From contig DAOUEK010000002.1 of the NCBI GenBank assembly GCA_034430425.1, forward strand, positions 10,810 to 74,809: a stretch of 64,000 bases of DNA, written 5' to 3'. Origin of the DNA: WVZH01 sp034430425 (GTDB lineage Bacteria > Chloroflexota > Anaerolineae > Anaerolineales > E44-bin32). The notes under the pieces were generated by a model. That model was not told the DNA's origin, did not search any database, and worked only from the letters and a program-made list of their open reading frames with translations. Position numbers and translations under genes: made by a program. Every line of letters starts with the position of its first letter. The first letter of the stretch is position 1. Shown here piece by piece: positions 8,874 through 17,135 of this stretch.

Positions 8874-9005
8874 ATGGCACCTCGTCGGGGAAATAAATAT
8901 ATCCCGTCATGATTCATACACTGACAGGCAGGGTGAACCGCAGCTGGATTAACCATCTGCTCAACGTGCATAACACCCCCGGAATCGTAAAAACCTTTAC
9001 TAGTA

Positions 9006-9035
9006 TGTGAAATTTATCACGGTGATCGAAGTGAT
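9006..9035 (-). promoter_or_regulatory. Candidate operator/promoter upstream of hdr-mvh operon
   Basis: The gap 8874-9175 (302 bp) has no gene. It contains TGTGA-N6-TCAC (9006-9020), overlapping a near-perfect palindrome ATCAC-G-GTGAT (9016-9026), followed by a third GTGAT at 9031. TGTGA-N6-TCAC resembles Crp/FNR-family sites. On the minus strand TTGTCG-N17-TATCAC is a possible sigma70 promoter running through the site (about 9029-9057). Both assignments are weak pattern matches, and no Crp/FNR-type regulator with a DNA-binding domain is encoded in the window. Confidence 0.35.
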
Positions 9036-9175
9036 AGAGTGCATACATTCAACCGACAAATGTCAGAGGAAATATCGATAGGCTTCCATAGAAATATTCA
9101 ATACGTGTTTTGGGACTCGTATTTACTTTATTATAGAACGGATCAAGCGGAAATAATTAAAAGCTTTCTGGGGAT

Positions 9176-10342
9176 TTATTGATTGCCGGTGGGTGTTGAA
9201 TCTGATCTCGGTAGGGCTACGGTAAAGGTCGAGCCTTTTCTCTCGATGCTTTCAACCGCTAAAGTTCCACCAAATTCATCTACGTACTGTTTAACGATAC
9301 TCAACCCCAGGCCTGTGCCGGCGATTCCAGAAGCCCGGGCGTTCTTCGCGCGGAAAAATTCATCCCACAAGCGCGGGATGTCATCCTCGGGTATTCCAAT
9401 GCCAGTGTCCTTTACGCAGATCTCTGTCGTGCCGTCGGTCACATGAATTGCAATCTCGATCTGGCCTTGTTCGGGTGTGTATTTGATCGCGTTGTGGATC
9501 AAGTTGGCGAATATTTTCTCCAGACCATCTTGTGTGGCTTTAACGAACACCTTTTCTGCAGGCGCATTAAGGCTCAGGGTAAGGGACTTGCTTTCTGCCT
9601 CAGTTGAAAAATGCTGAACCAGGTTTTCGAGAAGTGGTTGTACAGCGATCGATGTATGTGACTTCAAGAGTGCTGGCGTTTTGCTTGCTGCCAGTTCGAT
9701 TAAATCGTTGATCAATTCAATCAGCATTTCGAGTCGAATTTCAATCCGTTCCAGAATCTGAGACTGCCGATCATCCATCTCTCCGGCCAGACCGTGAACC
9801 AACGTTCGCAGCAGACTCAATGCGCTGCTAACCGGAGCGCGCAGTTCGTGCGCGACTGTAAGCATGAAAGTCGATTTGATTTCATCAAGCTTTTCCATAT
9901 CTTGCTTGGCGCGCAGTAATTCACCGGCTTCCTTCTCAATACTCTGCAAACGCTTCGTTTCGAGGGAGAGACGCCGCTTTTCGAGCCCTTGTTCAACGGT
10001 CATGATAAGTTGGTCGGACTTAAATGGTTTGGAGATAAAATCGTAGGCGCCATGTTTGATGGCGTTAACTGCCAGTTCCACTGTCGCGTAGCCGGTGATG
10101 ATAATGCAGACAAGGTCCGGGTCCCGTCTATTAAGCGGCTCGAGTAAATCGATGCCGCGTCCATCCGGCAGCATGATGTCAAGAAGTGCCAGATCAAAGG
10201 TTTTTTCCTCGACGCAGGCTAAGGCCTCTTCGATGGTGCTTGCCGTTACAACATCATAGTCCAGGGGCTCAAGTGCCCTTCGGCAGGCTCGTCGAATACC
10301 CGCTTCGTCGTCGAGAACGAGGATCTTTTTTTTCTCATGCAT
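9176..10342 (-). CDS. Receiver-histidine kinase hybrid, soluble
   Basis: A 388-residue protein with an N-terminal receiver domain (LVLDDEAGIRRACRRAL; LALLDIMLPDGRG carries the phospho-acceptor aspartate; FISKPFKSDQL the conserved lysine). A coiled linker leads to a histidine kinase: TVAHELRAPVSSA (H-box), HNAIKYTPEQG (N-box), DTGIGIP (G1) and GTGLGLSIVKQY (G2). No membrane segment, so it is cytoplasmic. It is 58 bp downstream of the membrane kinase at 10401-12338 and on the same strand, so the two probably form a phosphorelay together with the single-domain receiver at 12598-13014. Confidence 0.92.
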   Translation of the reverse strand: MHEKKKILVLDDEAGIRRACRRALEPLDYDVVTASTIEEALACVEEKTFDLALLDIMLPDGRGIDLLEPLNRRDPDLVCIIITGYATVELAVNAIKHGAYDFISKPFKSDQLIMTVEQGLEKRRLSLETKRLQSIEKEAGELLRAKQDMEKLDEIKSTFMLTVAHELRAPVSSALSLLRTLVHGLAGEMDDRQSQILERIEIRLEMLIELINDLIELAASKTPALLKSHTSIAVQPLLENLVQHFSTEAESKSLTLSLNAPAEKVFVKATQDGLEKIFANLIHNAIKYTPEQGQIEIAIHVTDGTTEICVKDTGIGIPEDDIPRLWDEFFRAKNARASGIAGTGLGLSIVKQYVDEFGGTLAVESIERKGSTFTVALPRSDSTPTGNQ

Positions 10343-10400
10343 ACTATAATTTTCTGCTCCGATTATTTACATTTTACAATGGTTGGATGTACCTTCCATT

Positions 10401-12338
10401 TTACGCCGTTCCCTGGATTGGAAGGGATACAATTACGGTCGTTCCCTCATTTATTTTACTTTTTACATGGATTTGGCCTCGGTGCATTTTTACGATTCCA
10501 TATACGATCGATAGACCCAATCCCGTGCCTTTCCCGGATGGCTTCTTGGTGAAGAAGGGTGTAAAGAGTTTACACATGTCTTCATCCGGGATGCCGCATC
10601 CTGTATCGGTGATCTCGATGACCAGCCACTGATCACGATTAACATAGGTAGATATTTTGATGCCGCCTTTGCCATCAATCGCTTCGGCGGCATTATTCAA
10701 CAGATTGACAAAAACTTGCTGTATTTGATCTCGATCGACTTGGATTGTTGGAATGCCGTTACCGAATTGTGTTTCGATCTCAATCTGTTCGAAATTCGGT
10801 TTACGACGCACATCTGACACGGCTCTTTCAAGCAGGGATTGAATATCGGTTTTCGTGGTGAAAATATCTTGTTGGCGCGAGAAATTAAGCAGATCTGCGA
10901 CGATGGTTTTGCAGCGAGTCGCTTCATCGATCACCATTGCCAAATCTTCATGATGCGGGTTGCTTTCCTTGGTTTCCTTGTACATCACATCGGCAAGGAG
11001 CAGGATCGTTCCCAGAGGATTATTGATCTCGTGAGCGACGCCAGCGGCGAGTTGACCTACGGAGGCAAGCTTCTCCTGGTGAAAGAGTTTCTTTTGAGTC
11101 TCGTCCAGCTTTTCAACCATGTTGTTGAAGGACTCACCGAGCATGCACAACTCGCCTTTTCCGTAAGTTTGTACCCGCACACTCATATCGCCCTGGGATA
11201 AACGCTGGTTGGCCTCAACGAGTTCCGCAATCGGACGTGCGATGAAGCGGGAAATGGGAACAGTGAATATCGCCGCGCAGAGGATGCAGATGAATGCGAT
11301 TGCCGTAACGCGTTGGTTGAATGCATCCACCAGGCTGTCGAAGGATGATTTTCTGGCGCCGACATAGAGAATTCCAACCACCTGTTCCATGTGATCGAGC
11401 AAGGGTTCGTAGCGGGTAATATACCATTCATTGACCACGAAGGCTTCACCCTCATATCCCTGGCCCTGGTTAAGCACAATATCAAAGACTTCCTCTGATA
11501 ACCGGGTTCCAACGGCTCGTTCACCGGATTCGTCGGGCACGTTTGTGGAAACGCGTAAATCGCCATAGAAGATCGTTGCTGTATCGACGCCTGCGGTGTC
11601 GCGGATTTGATCCACGAGGGTAAAGTCATTATTAAACAGGTAAATTGCGAGCACAATCACACGCTTCGAACTATCTTCGAGGTTGATGGGGGTTACGCTT
11701 GTGAGCGCCAGGCCAGCCGTCCCTTCCCGCGCATCAAAAGGCGCCGAGGCGGCTTTTGGTGTTTCTTTCAATGGGATCCTGGCTTGCTCGGCAAGATCGA
11801 TAAGCGATAGGAATTCTTGCGGAATGATCTCGGTCGAAGTTATGGCGGCTTCTTGCCGGATCGCGTAGTCGACGACAGGAAGTTCCCTCAAATTTCCTTC
11901 TGTAATGAGATTCGAAAGCTGGTCGTTGGATCCAAGGACGCGGCCAACGAGGATGTCGCCTTGATCGTCGAGGAGCGCTATGAAGTGAGTGCCGCTCAGA
12001 TTGGGAACGGTTATCTTTCTGCTTATTTCCTGATCCAAGATTGCGAGTGCGTCTGGTTGAAATTCGAGCGCATTGGGCAGCGCCTGAAGCACGCGGGGAT
12101 CTTTTGCCATACGTTGACCGACATTGGCGATTTCCCCTGCCTTGAGTTGGTAGAATTCACCGGCTAAATCCATATCTCGATCGATACGTTCGGTCTCGGC
12201 GGATTTCAGGTACTCGTCGATCACCCTGGAAATGACTGCCGCATTCAAAGCCAAAGTCAAAGCGACCATGAGAACGAACGATCCGATCAAGAGGATTTGC
12301 ATCCTCCCTCCCAACAAGCGCAGAAAGAAGTGTCTCAT
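10401..12338 (-). CDS. Membrane sensor histidine kinase with large extracellular sensor, HAMP
   Basis: A 645-residue kinase. TM1 lies at about residues 12-35, a Cache-like extracytoplasmic domain follows to about 335, then TM2 (TAIAFICILCAAIFTVPIS), a HAMP domain (RPIAELVEANQRLSQGDMSV), an NtrB-like H-box (AAGVAHEINNPLG), and an ATPase domain (NAAEAID, DTGCGIPDED, GKGTGLGLSIVYG). ATG 12338 follows AAGGTG by six bases. The start codon is preceded by 250 bp without a gene, in which nothing is recognisable. Genes nearby are mostly hydrogenases, so redox or metabolite sensing is possible, but the ligand cannot be read from sequence. Confidence 0.92.
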   Translation of the reverse strand: MRHFFLRLLGGRMQILLIGSFVLMVALTLALNAAVISRVIDEYLKSAETERIDRDMDLAGEFYQLKAGEIANVGQRMAKDPRVLQALPNALEFQPDALAILDQEISRKITVPNLSGTHFIALLDDQGDILVGRVLGSNDQLSNLITEGNLRELPVVDYAIRQEAAITSTEIIPQEFLSLIDLAEQARIPLKETPKAASAPFDAREGTAGLALTSVTPINLEDSSKRVIVLAIYLFNNDFTLVDQIRDTAGVDTATIFYGDLRVSTNVPDESGERAVGTRLSEEVFDIVLNQGQGYEGEAFVVNEWYITRYEPLLDHMEQVVGILYVGARKSSFDSLVDAFNQRVTAIAFICILCAAIFTVPISRFIARPIAELVEANQRLSQGDMSVRVQTYGKGELCMLGESFNNMVEKLDETQKKLFHQEKLASVGQLAAGVAHEINNPLGTILLLADVMYKETKESNPHHEDLAMVIDEATRCKTIVADLLNFSRQQDIFTTKTDIQSLLERAVSDVRRKPNFEQIEIETQFGNGIPTIQVDRDQIQQVFVNLLNNAAEAIDGKGGIKISTYVNRDQWLVIEITDTGCGIPDEDMCKLFTPFFTKKPSGKGTGLGLSIVYGIVKMHRGQIHVKSKINEGTTVIVSLPIQGTA

Positions 12339-12597
12339 TTCAATCACCTTTTCGTTTTTAGAAAAGAGCGAATGCTTGTGTTGATCTCATTCTCGATGTT
12401 CACTCGTTGGATTCAATGGGCCTGGTTCTCGTCTGGATGGAGGAAGAGAGGGAACGATTGGCAGTCAGTGAGGTGAAAGACACTGCCAGCTTGAGTTCCT
12501 TTTGGAAGGGTAGTATCTCTCCAGTTGATCGCAAACGCTCCCTCTCAAATTCAAGAATCCGAGGTTGGGATACCATCACGACTTGCTGAAGTTGCCA

Positions 12598-13014
12598 TTA
12601 CTCCGCGCTTGAGATTTCTTGAGTCTCCAGCAGCCATTCCACCTTGCCGAGAAGATCATCCGGATCGATCGGTTTATCGACAAAAAGCTCGACAGGCAGG
12701 TATTCGATATCCGGTTCGAACTTCAAGGGTGTTGTGCTATGGATGGCTGTCAACATCAGAATAGGGATATCCTTAAATTCAATATAATCAGAGGCTGGGT
12801 CTGGGTTGCGGAGTTTGAGTGCCAGTTGAAAACCTTCGGTAGCTGTATCCATCATTACATCGAGAATGATCAGATCCGGCCTATCTTCCCGTAGAGCCTT
12901 AACACCCGCTTTCCCATTTTCAGCGTCGAGCACTTGATGACCCGCATTTTCGAGAACCATGCGAACGGCCATCACGATATCGGGGTCGTCGTCGATAATC
13001 AGAATCTTGGACAT
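12598..13014 (-). CDS. Single-domain response regulator (receiver only)
   Basis: A 138-residue receiver: ILIIDDDPDIVMAV (acidic pocket), DLIILDVMMDTATEGFQ (phospho-acceptor Asp) and FVDKPIDPDDLL (conserved Lys). No output domain. ATG 13014 was chosen because the receiver fold starts there and AAAGGA lies upstream; an open frame extends 56 codons further but overlaps the pentapeptide gene. Receivers with this DVMMDT-type signature often accompany bacterial Hdr/Nuo-type redox modules. It probably relays phosphate among the two neighbouring kinases. Confidence 0.9.
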   Translation of the reverse strand: MSKILIIDDDPDIVMAVRMVLENAGHQVLDAENGKAGVKALREDRPDLIILDVMMDTATEGFQLALKLRNPDPASDYIEFKDIPILMLTAIHSTTPLKFEPDIEYLPVELFVDKPIDPDDLLGKVEWLLETQEISSAE

Positions 13015-13066
13015 GATCGTAATTCCTTTCTGATATTTATTAACTTCCTTGTGCTGTGGTATGGAA

Positions 13067-13636
13067 TCAGGTTTGATGCACGATCTCGGCGGCAGGCTGC
13101 GTGTGTTTTTGGCCGAGAACATAGACTTCAAGCGGTACTCCCAGAAAATCCGCCATTGCTTCCGGATCGTCGATATCCACATTGCCCCACTTGGCGAATT
13201 CTAGATCGCCAGGCAGATTGTAGCGCCCGTCGTAGGATGTGCCGTCCGGCATTATAGCTCCCCACAAGCGTTTCGCTTTTGAGAGCTGTTGTTCGTTCAA
13301 GTTATGGGCTCCTTTGAGATTGGCTTTGAACAGATCGGCACCCTGGAGAATGGCTTCGTCCAGTTTCACATTGCGCAGGTTGGTCCTGGCTAATTTGGCA
13401 TCTTGTAAATTCGCCAGGCTCAGGTCGGCAGAATCTAAGTTGGCTTGGTGCAAGTCTACCTTGATCAGGTCTGCTTTGAAGAGATCGGCGTTTTGAAGAT
13501 GGGCATAACAGAGTGGAATGCCTTTGAGGGAACCATCTTCGAGCCAGCCCCGGGCTCGTAATTCTTCCACAGCCTGCAAGACGATTTTATTTTCAGGATT
13601 TCGTAATTTTCGGATCAATTGCATCACCGTACTCAT
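13067..13636 (-). CDS. Pentapeptide-repeat protein
   Basis: A 189-residue protein. After about 40 helical residues there are roughly 14 A(D/N)Lxx repeats (ADLFKADLIKVDLHQANLD and onward), which fold into a right-handed beta-helix, and then a C-terminal acidic region. GGAGG lies six bases before ATG 13636; the longer open frame upstream has no SD. The function of these proteins is usually unknown; some bind proteins or act in signalling. The gene lies downstream of a GTAAC direct-repeat site shared with the membrane-hydrogenase operon, and 52 bp before the receiver gene, with which it is probably co-transcribed. Confidence 0.88.
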   Translation of the reverse strand: MSTVMQLIRKLRNPENKIVLQAVEELRARGWLEDGSLKGIPLCYAHLQNADLFKADLIKVDLHQANLDSADLSLANLQDAKLARTNLRNVKLDEAILQGADLFKANLKGAHNLNEQQLSKAKRLWGAIMPDGTSYDGRYNLPGDLEFAKWGNVDIDDPEAMADFLGVPLEVYVLGQKHTQPAAEIVHQT

Positions 13637-13731
13637 GACTGCCTCCTTGCTGCTCCATTTCGGTACGATTGAATTTCGATGAATGGATTGCTGTCCGGTT
13701 GCGTTGTTCCTTTTCAATTTAGGGCAGGGGA

Positions 13732-13770
13732 GTAACAACTGCAGTCTCGATCCGGTATCAGTTCGGTAAC
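13732..13770 (-). promoter_or_regulatory. GTAAC direct-repeat operator, site B
   Basis: Three half-sites: GTAAC at 13732, GTATC at 13755 and GTAAC at 13766, so the steps are 23 and 11 bp. The same steps occur in site A (24074-24112), and both are followed by nearly the same GAGATGT. An 11-bp direct repeat is typical of OmpR/PhoB-type regulators. It is 96 bp upstream of the pentapeptide gene start. Confidence 0.55.
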
Positions 13771-13785
13771 AGGAGATGTGCTGGT

Positions 13786-14348
13786 TTACCATTTCGATAT
13801 GCTTGGCACAACTCGGTGTGAAGCGCACGAGAGATTGCGCACGATCTCGTCATCTATAAATGGAATGGCTTCCTGGACGCGTTTGCTAAGGCTGGTCCCC
13901 CAGCCGAATTGTGCGGGTTGAACCGCGTACAGCTCAATGGACGGAGGCCAGAGGTTGAGTGCGCAGCCCATGACGATGAGATCCGTAAGATGGAGATCGT
14001 GAGACGAGAAGAGACACTTGAAGAAATCCGGATTTATCTTTCTCACTCTCAATTCGATACGGGTCCACTCGCCCGCTTGTTGACCGATCTCTACTGCATC
14101 GATGAACAGAACACGACGGTAGTTATTCATGCACAACAAAAATTCCGGCCGCAGCATGTCGGCGTCGATCAAAGTGACGTCGCCAGGCAATCGCGGATGG
14201 GTTTGCAGGTGTTCGATAATTCGAGAGCCTATCCCGTCGTCACCGCGTAGTGGATTGCCAAGCGAGAGGACAGCGATTCCGGGGGGGAGTGGACTCGCTG
14301 GGTGGGACAGCTGCCACGTGGCTGCCTCCGATGGTTATCCATTTCCAT
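13786..14348 (-). CDS. [NiFe]-hydrogenase maturation protease (HyaD type), start disrupted by a C7 tract
   Basis: Reading the minus strand upstream of the first TTG (14190) reveals LSLGNPLRGDDGIGSRIIE, the nickel-binding protease motif, so the gene must start near 14340. In this frame there is a stop at 14333 and no ATG/GTG/TTG before the motif. ATGs at 14348 and 14342 lie in the neighbouring frame and would join the motif frame if the seven-C run (14281-14287) had one more C. So the gene is either frame-shifted there, starts at an unusual codon, or varies by slippage. The rest is intact (about 170 residues), with a VLFIDA metal site. It follows the truncated large subunit and presumably served it. 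Confidence 0.75.
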
Positions 14349-14370
14349 GGATCGGACGGGATAGGCGCCT

Positions 14371-15282
14371 CTAAACAAATCGGACCTCCAGAGCGTGTGT
14401 TGAACATGAAATGCATGGATCGTAAGCTCTGACCAGCATCTCCAGACGATGATTGAGCGTATCTTTACTCAGGTCACAGGACTGCTGGACAAGCATACGC
14501 ATATCATTTTCAATATTGGCAAGATTTTGTGCGGTGGGTGTGATGCAGTTCGCAAAGGATACCGTTCCGTCCTGGATTACGTAATGATGGTAGAGCGTGC
14601 CCTGAGGGGCTTTACAGGCGCTGACGCCTTCGCCAGAAGCGATTTGCGGTTTGGGCGGATCGTCCGCAGTGATGCCGTTATGGGTGAGTTGGTTCATGAT
14701 CGTGATGGCTTCTTCTACACAGTGGACCATTTCGACGATCTGAGCAACGCTGTTTAGGTAGGGATTCACACATTTCGGTTTCAAATCCAACGCCGATGCT
14801 GCAGCGAGAGCTCTAGGATGGAGATATGTATGATTGATGTTGAATCTCGCCAGTGCGCCTACCATGAAGGATTGCCGTTGGTTATGGGAATGCTTCGCAG
14901 TGGAATGATCGACGACGGTTTCGTAGGTCACGTCCATGTAGTTCTCGATCGGCCAGGTCTCCCCATCGCTGCTGATGATTTCCCCATCAAGGAAGCAGTA
15001 TTCATTCTCGGCGTGGAGGGCGAGATATTCCGTATCATTTTCGAAATCAGGAAAACGGAGATCCTGAAAGGTATCTATAGTCGCATCCAGTTCCTGGCGC
15101 AGATCAACCAGGCTTTCTCTCGAAGAGAAGTGCGTGAAGCCGCCCGTGATCATCGAAAATGTAATTCTCCCTGCGAGAGGTAGGACCTGCCAGGCGATAA
15201 TGCTCAATAAGTGCGTCAATCCATGGCGAAAGCGATGTTTTGGGTACCGTATGGAGGCACATTTCCTTTTCGGCTCCTTCAC
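14371..15282 (-). CDS. N-terminally truncated [NiFe]-hydrogenase large subunit
   Basis: A 303-residue protein that matches only the C-terminal two thirds of group 3-type large subunits. Its end, RAYDPCISCSTHALEVRFV, holds the second cysteine pair and a seven-residue cleavable tail; GTLYHHYVIQDGTVSFANCITPTAQN is the typical pre-terminal region. The first 130 or so residues, including the RxCGxC pair present in MvhA (2336-3802), are absent and the upstream sequence is taken by HycI coding in another frame. It cannot bind Ni-Fe like a normal enzyme. It may be a remnant or a scaffold protein. It overlaps hycI by four bases and is followed by its own protease. Confidence 0.85.
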   Translation of the reverse strand: MKEPKRKCASIRYPKHRFRHGLTHLLSIIAWQVLPLAGRITFSMITGGFTHFSSRESLVDLRQELDATIDTFQDLRFPDFENDTEYLALHAENEYCFLDGEIISSDGETWPIENYMDVTYETVVDHSTAKHSHNQRQSFMVGALARFNINHTYLHPRALAAASALDLKPKCVNPYLNSVAQIVEMVHCVEEAITIMNQLTHNGITADDPPKPQIASGEGVSACKAPQGTLYHHYVIQDGTVSFANCITPTAQNLANIENDMRMLVQQSCDLSKDTLNHRLEMLVRAYDPCISCSTHALEVRFV

Positions 15283-15848
15283 TGACTTGGTGTTGATAAC
15301 TGTGGCCTATAGGAATAATTTAACCCGAGCTGGAAGGCTTCGATGAAACCTTGCACGATGGTGTGGATACTGTCTTCAACGGCTTTGGATATCGGAGCAT
15401 ATGAGAGTATTGCCGGCTGAACGCCAAGCAGAACGACTCGGCAACCAATTTCGGCTGTCAGGTAGTCCGTCAGGATGCGCAGCGGGATGGTATGCGTGGA
15501 GGCGCTGATGCCGTCGATCTTCTCAAGCTCGATCCAGCTAATCGTCCCGGGTTTCTCGGAGATGTCCGCAGCATCAATCAGTATGAGGAGATCGGGCGCA
15601 AATCGCCGCAGTGGTCCGCAGAGGTTCTCCGGCGCAGATCCCGCTGCGAACACGCGGACACTGTCGAGACTCTGGAGAATGGTTTCGAGTTCTTGCGCAA
15701 TAACAATACCCAAGGCGTCATCACCGCATAACTCATGGCCGATACCTACAATAGCCAGGCGCGAATCATGGCCTTGCGTTCTATGTTCAGACAGAATCGT
15801 GTGTAAGGCTTCCAGCCAGCACTTCTTCGATATCTTTTTTCTCACCAT
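15279..15848 (-). CDS. hycI: HycI-type hydrogenase maturation protease
   Basis: About 190 residues. RLAIVGIGHELCGDDALGIVIAQ is the G-x-x-x-x-x-D-D-x-x-G nickel-binding motif of the HycI group, and LLILIDAADIS the second metal site. It should cut the tail of the group 4 large subunit (17101-18303) after DPCFSCNDR. ATG 15848 was taken, giving a 62-bp overlap with the ferredoxin subunit and about 30 extra N-terminal residues; a later non-ATG start cannot be excluded. It lies directly after the last membrane-hydrogenase subunit gene. Confidence 0.88.
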   Translation of the reverse strand: MVRKKISKKCWLEALHTILSEHRTQGHDSRLAIVGIGHELCGDDALGIVIAQELETILQSLDSVRVFAAGSAPENLCGPLRRFAPDLLILIDAADISEKPGTISWIELEKIDGISASTHTIPLRILTDYLTAEIGCRVVLLGVQPAILSYAPISKAVEDSIHTIVQGFIEAFQLGLNYSYRPQLSTPSQ

Positions 15849-16197
15849 AGTGGCGGATAAGCCCGCTCCTCTCTGTAACTGCCAATTCCCAATCAACGTT
15901 CGACATCGAGAGACATCCTTGCCGGCAGCTGTAAACGCACTGCGCGCAGAACGTGCAGCGATCAGAGTAATAGCGTAAAACGAATCGTTTCGCCTTTTTA
16001 TCGAGAACGATCAATTCGATCGCTCCCGCCGGGCAGTCCTTGACGCACAATCCACAGCCGATGCATTTTTCGGGATTCCAATGCAGCATGCCGCGCAATC
16101 GCTCCGGGGCCTCACGGCGTTCGAAAGGATACTGCTCCGTAATAGGGCGATGGATCAATGCGGAAGCGATGTCTCCTATCATTGTGGCGAATCTCAT
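15787..16197 (-). CDS. Membrane hydrogenase ferredoxin subunit (NuoI/HyfH-like)
   Basis: A 136-residue polyferredoxin with CIGCGLCVKDCPAGAIEL and CTFCAQCVYSCRQGCLS, two [4Fe-4S] motifs, of which the second has a slightly altered spacing (C-x2-C-x2-C-x3-C kept, but R instead of P after the last Cys). It carries electrons between ferredoxin and the small subunit. ATG 16197 overlaps the NuoH-like gene stop by four bases. Shorter than NuoI (no long N-terminal part), as usual for hydrogenase versions. Confidence 0.9.
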   Translation of the reverse strand: MRFATMIGDIASALIHRPITEQYPFERREAPERLRGMLHWNPEKCIGCGLCVKDCPAGAIELIVLDKKAKRFVLRYYSDRCTFCAQCVYSCRQGCLSMSNVDWELAVTERSGLIRHYGEKKDIEEVLAGSLTHDSV

Positions 16198-17135
16198 GTT
16201 GCACTCCTGTGTAGCAAAATCAGGATCAACCACTGCAGCAAAACCAGGAGCGATCCATACCGCCACCAAAGTCCGACGGTTTGATCGATACGTAAGCGAG
16301 TAAGCAGCGCTTGCAGCACAACGATGATGAAAAGCAGCACCAGGGTCTTTAGAAAGAATGTCAGTGGATTGGTAATTCCACCGAGATAAAGTGTGGAAAC
16401 AAGTGTCAATCCAATAACCAGTTCCACGCCTTTACCTAGGCGGAAAAGCGCCAGACCTCGCCCGGAATATTCGGTCAACGCTCCGGCAACGATCTCTGTT
16501 TCTGCTTCGGGGGCATCGAATGGTGGAAGTTCGAGTTTTCCCATCAGAGCGATGATGGCCACGAGAAAGCCGATCGGTTGAGTTAACATCAGCCAGCGCC
16601 CGTCGGTGTAAGCGATAATCTCAGAGATCTGCCAGCTGTTGCTGAACAGCGCTGGACCCAGAAGCGTGAGCAGGAACGGTGATTCATAGGAGAAGAGCTG
16701 CGTAAGGGTGCGGGTAGCTCCGATCAATGAGAAACGATCCAGTGTATTCGCACCGGCGAGGCCCATACAAAGTGTGAGCAGACTGAGCATGTACAGCGTA
16801 ACGATCAAGTCGCCGGGGTAGCTAAAGGTGGTTTTCAAGCCCAGGATTGGAAGATACAAACCGGCTGTAAGCGCGCCAGTCAATGCGACAATTGGCAGCC
16901 CGATGAATAATCGACGATCGACGCCCTCGGGAACAACCTCTTCTTTTGCCAACAGCTTCATGATGTCTGCGAAGGGCTGAAACCAGCGTGGTCCGATGCG
17001 ATTCTGAAAACGCGCCAGGAGCTTTCGATCTATCCACTCGTACGATAATCCAAGCAAAATGAGAAAGCACCCTCCCGGGAAAACGACCAGGGAGAAAAGA
17101 TTACGCAGTTCGTTGCTGATAATATTTGATTCCAT
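16194..17135 (-). CDS. Membrane hydrogenase subunit, NuoH/HyfC/EchB-like
   Basis: A 313-residue integral membrane protein with about eight hydrophobic segments. RFQNRIGPRWFQPFADIMKLLAKEE is the family's first signature and ELPPFDAPEAETEIVAG the second, containing the acidic residues that face the ion/quinone cavity. It anchors the hydrophilic arm to the antiporter-like subunits. It overlaps the large subunit gene by 35 bp. Retention of the PFDxPEAExE motif argues that coupling to ion movement is intact. Confidence 0.93.
   Translation of the reverse strand: MESNIISNELRNLFSLVVFPGGCFLILLGLSYEWIDRKLLARFQNRIGPRWFQPFADIMKLLAKEEVVPEGVDRRLFIGLPIVALTGALTAGLYLPILGLKTTFSYPGDLIVTLYMLSLLTLCMGLAGANTLDRFSLIGATRTLTQLFSYESPFLLTLLGPALFSNSWQISEIIAYTDGRWLMLTQPIGFLVAIIALMGKLELPPFDAPEAETEIVAGALTEYSGRGLALFRLGKGVELVIGLTLVSTLYLGGITNPLTFFLKTLVLLFIIVVLQALLTRLRIDQTVGLWWRYGSLLVLLQWLILILLHRSAT

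Noticed and set aside
12407..12589. 60-codon plus-strand open frame in the gap before the receiver gene
   Set aside because: No SD, no homology signal, isolated on the opposite strand.
13786..14190. Protease gene starting at TTG 14190
   Set aside because: This start would remove the GNPLRGDDGIG nickel motif, which is encoded just upstream in the same frame.
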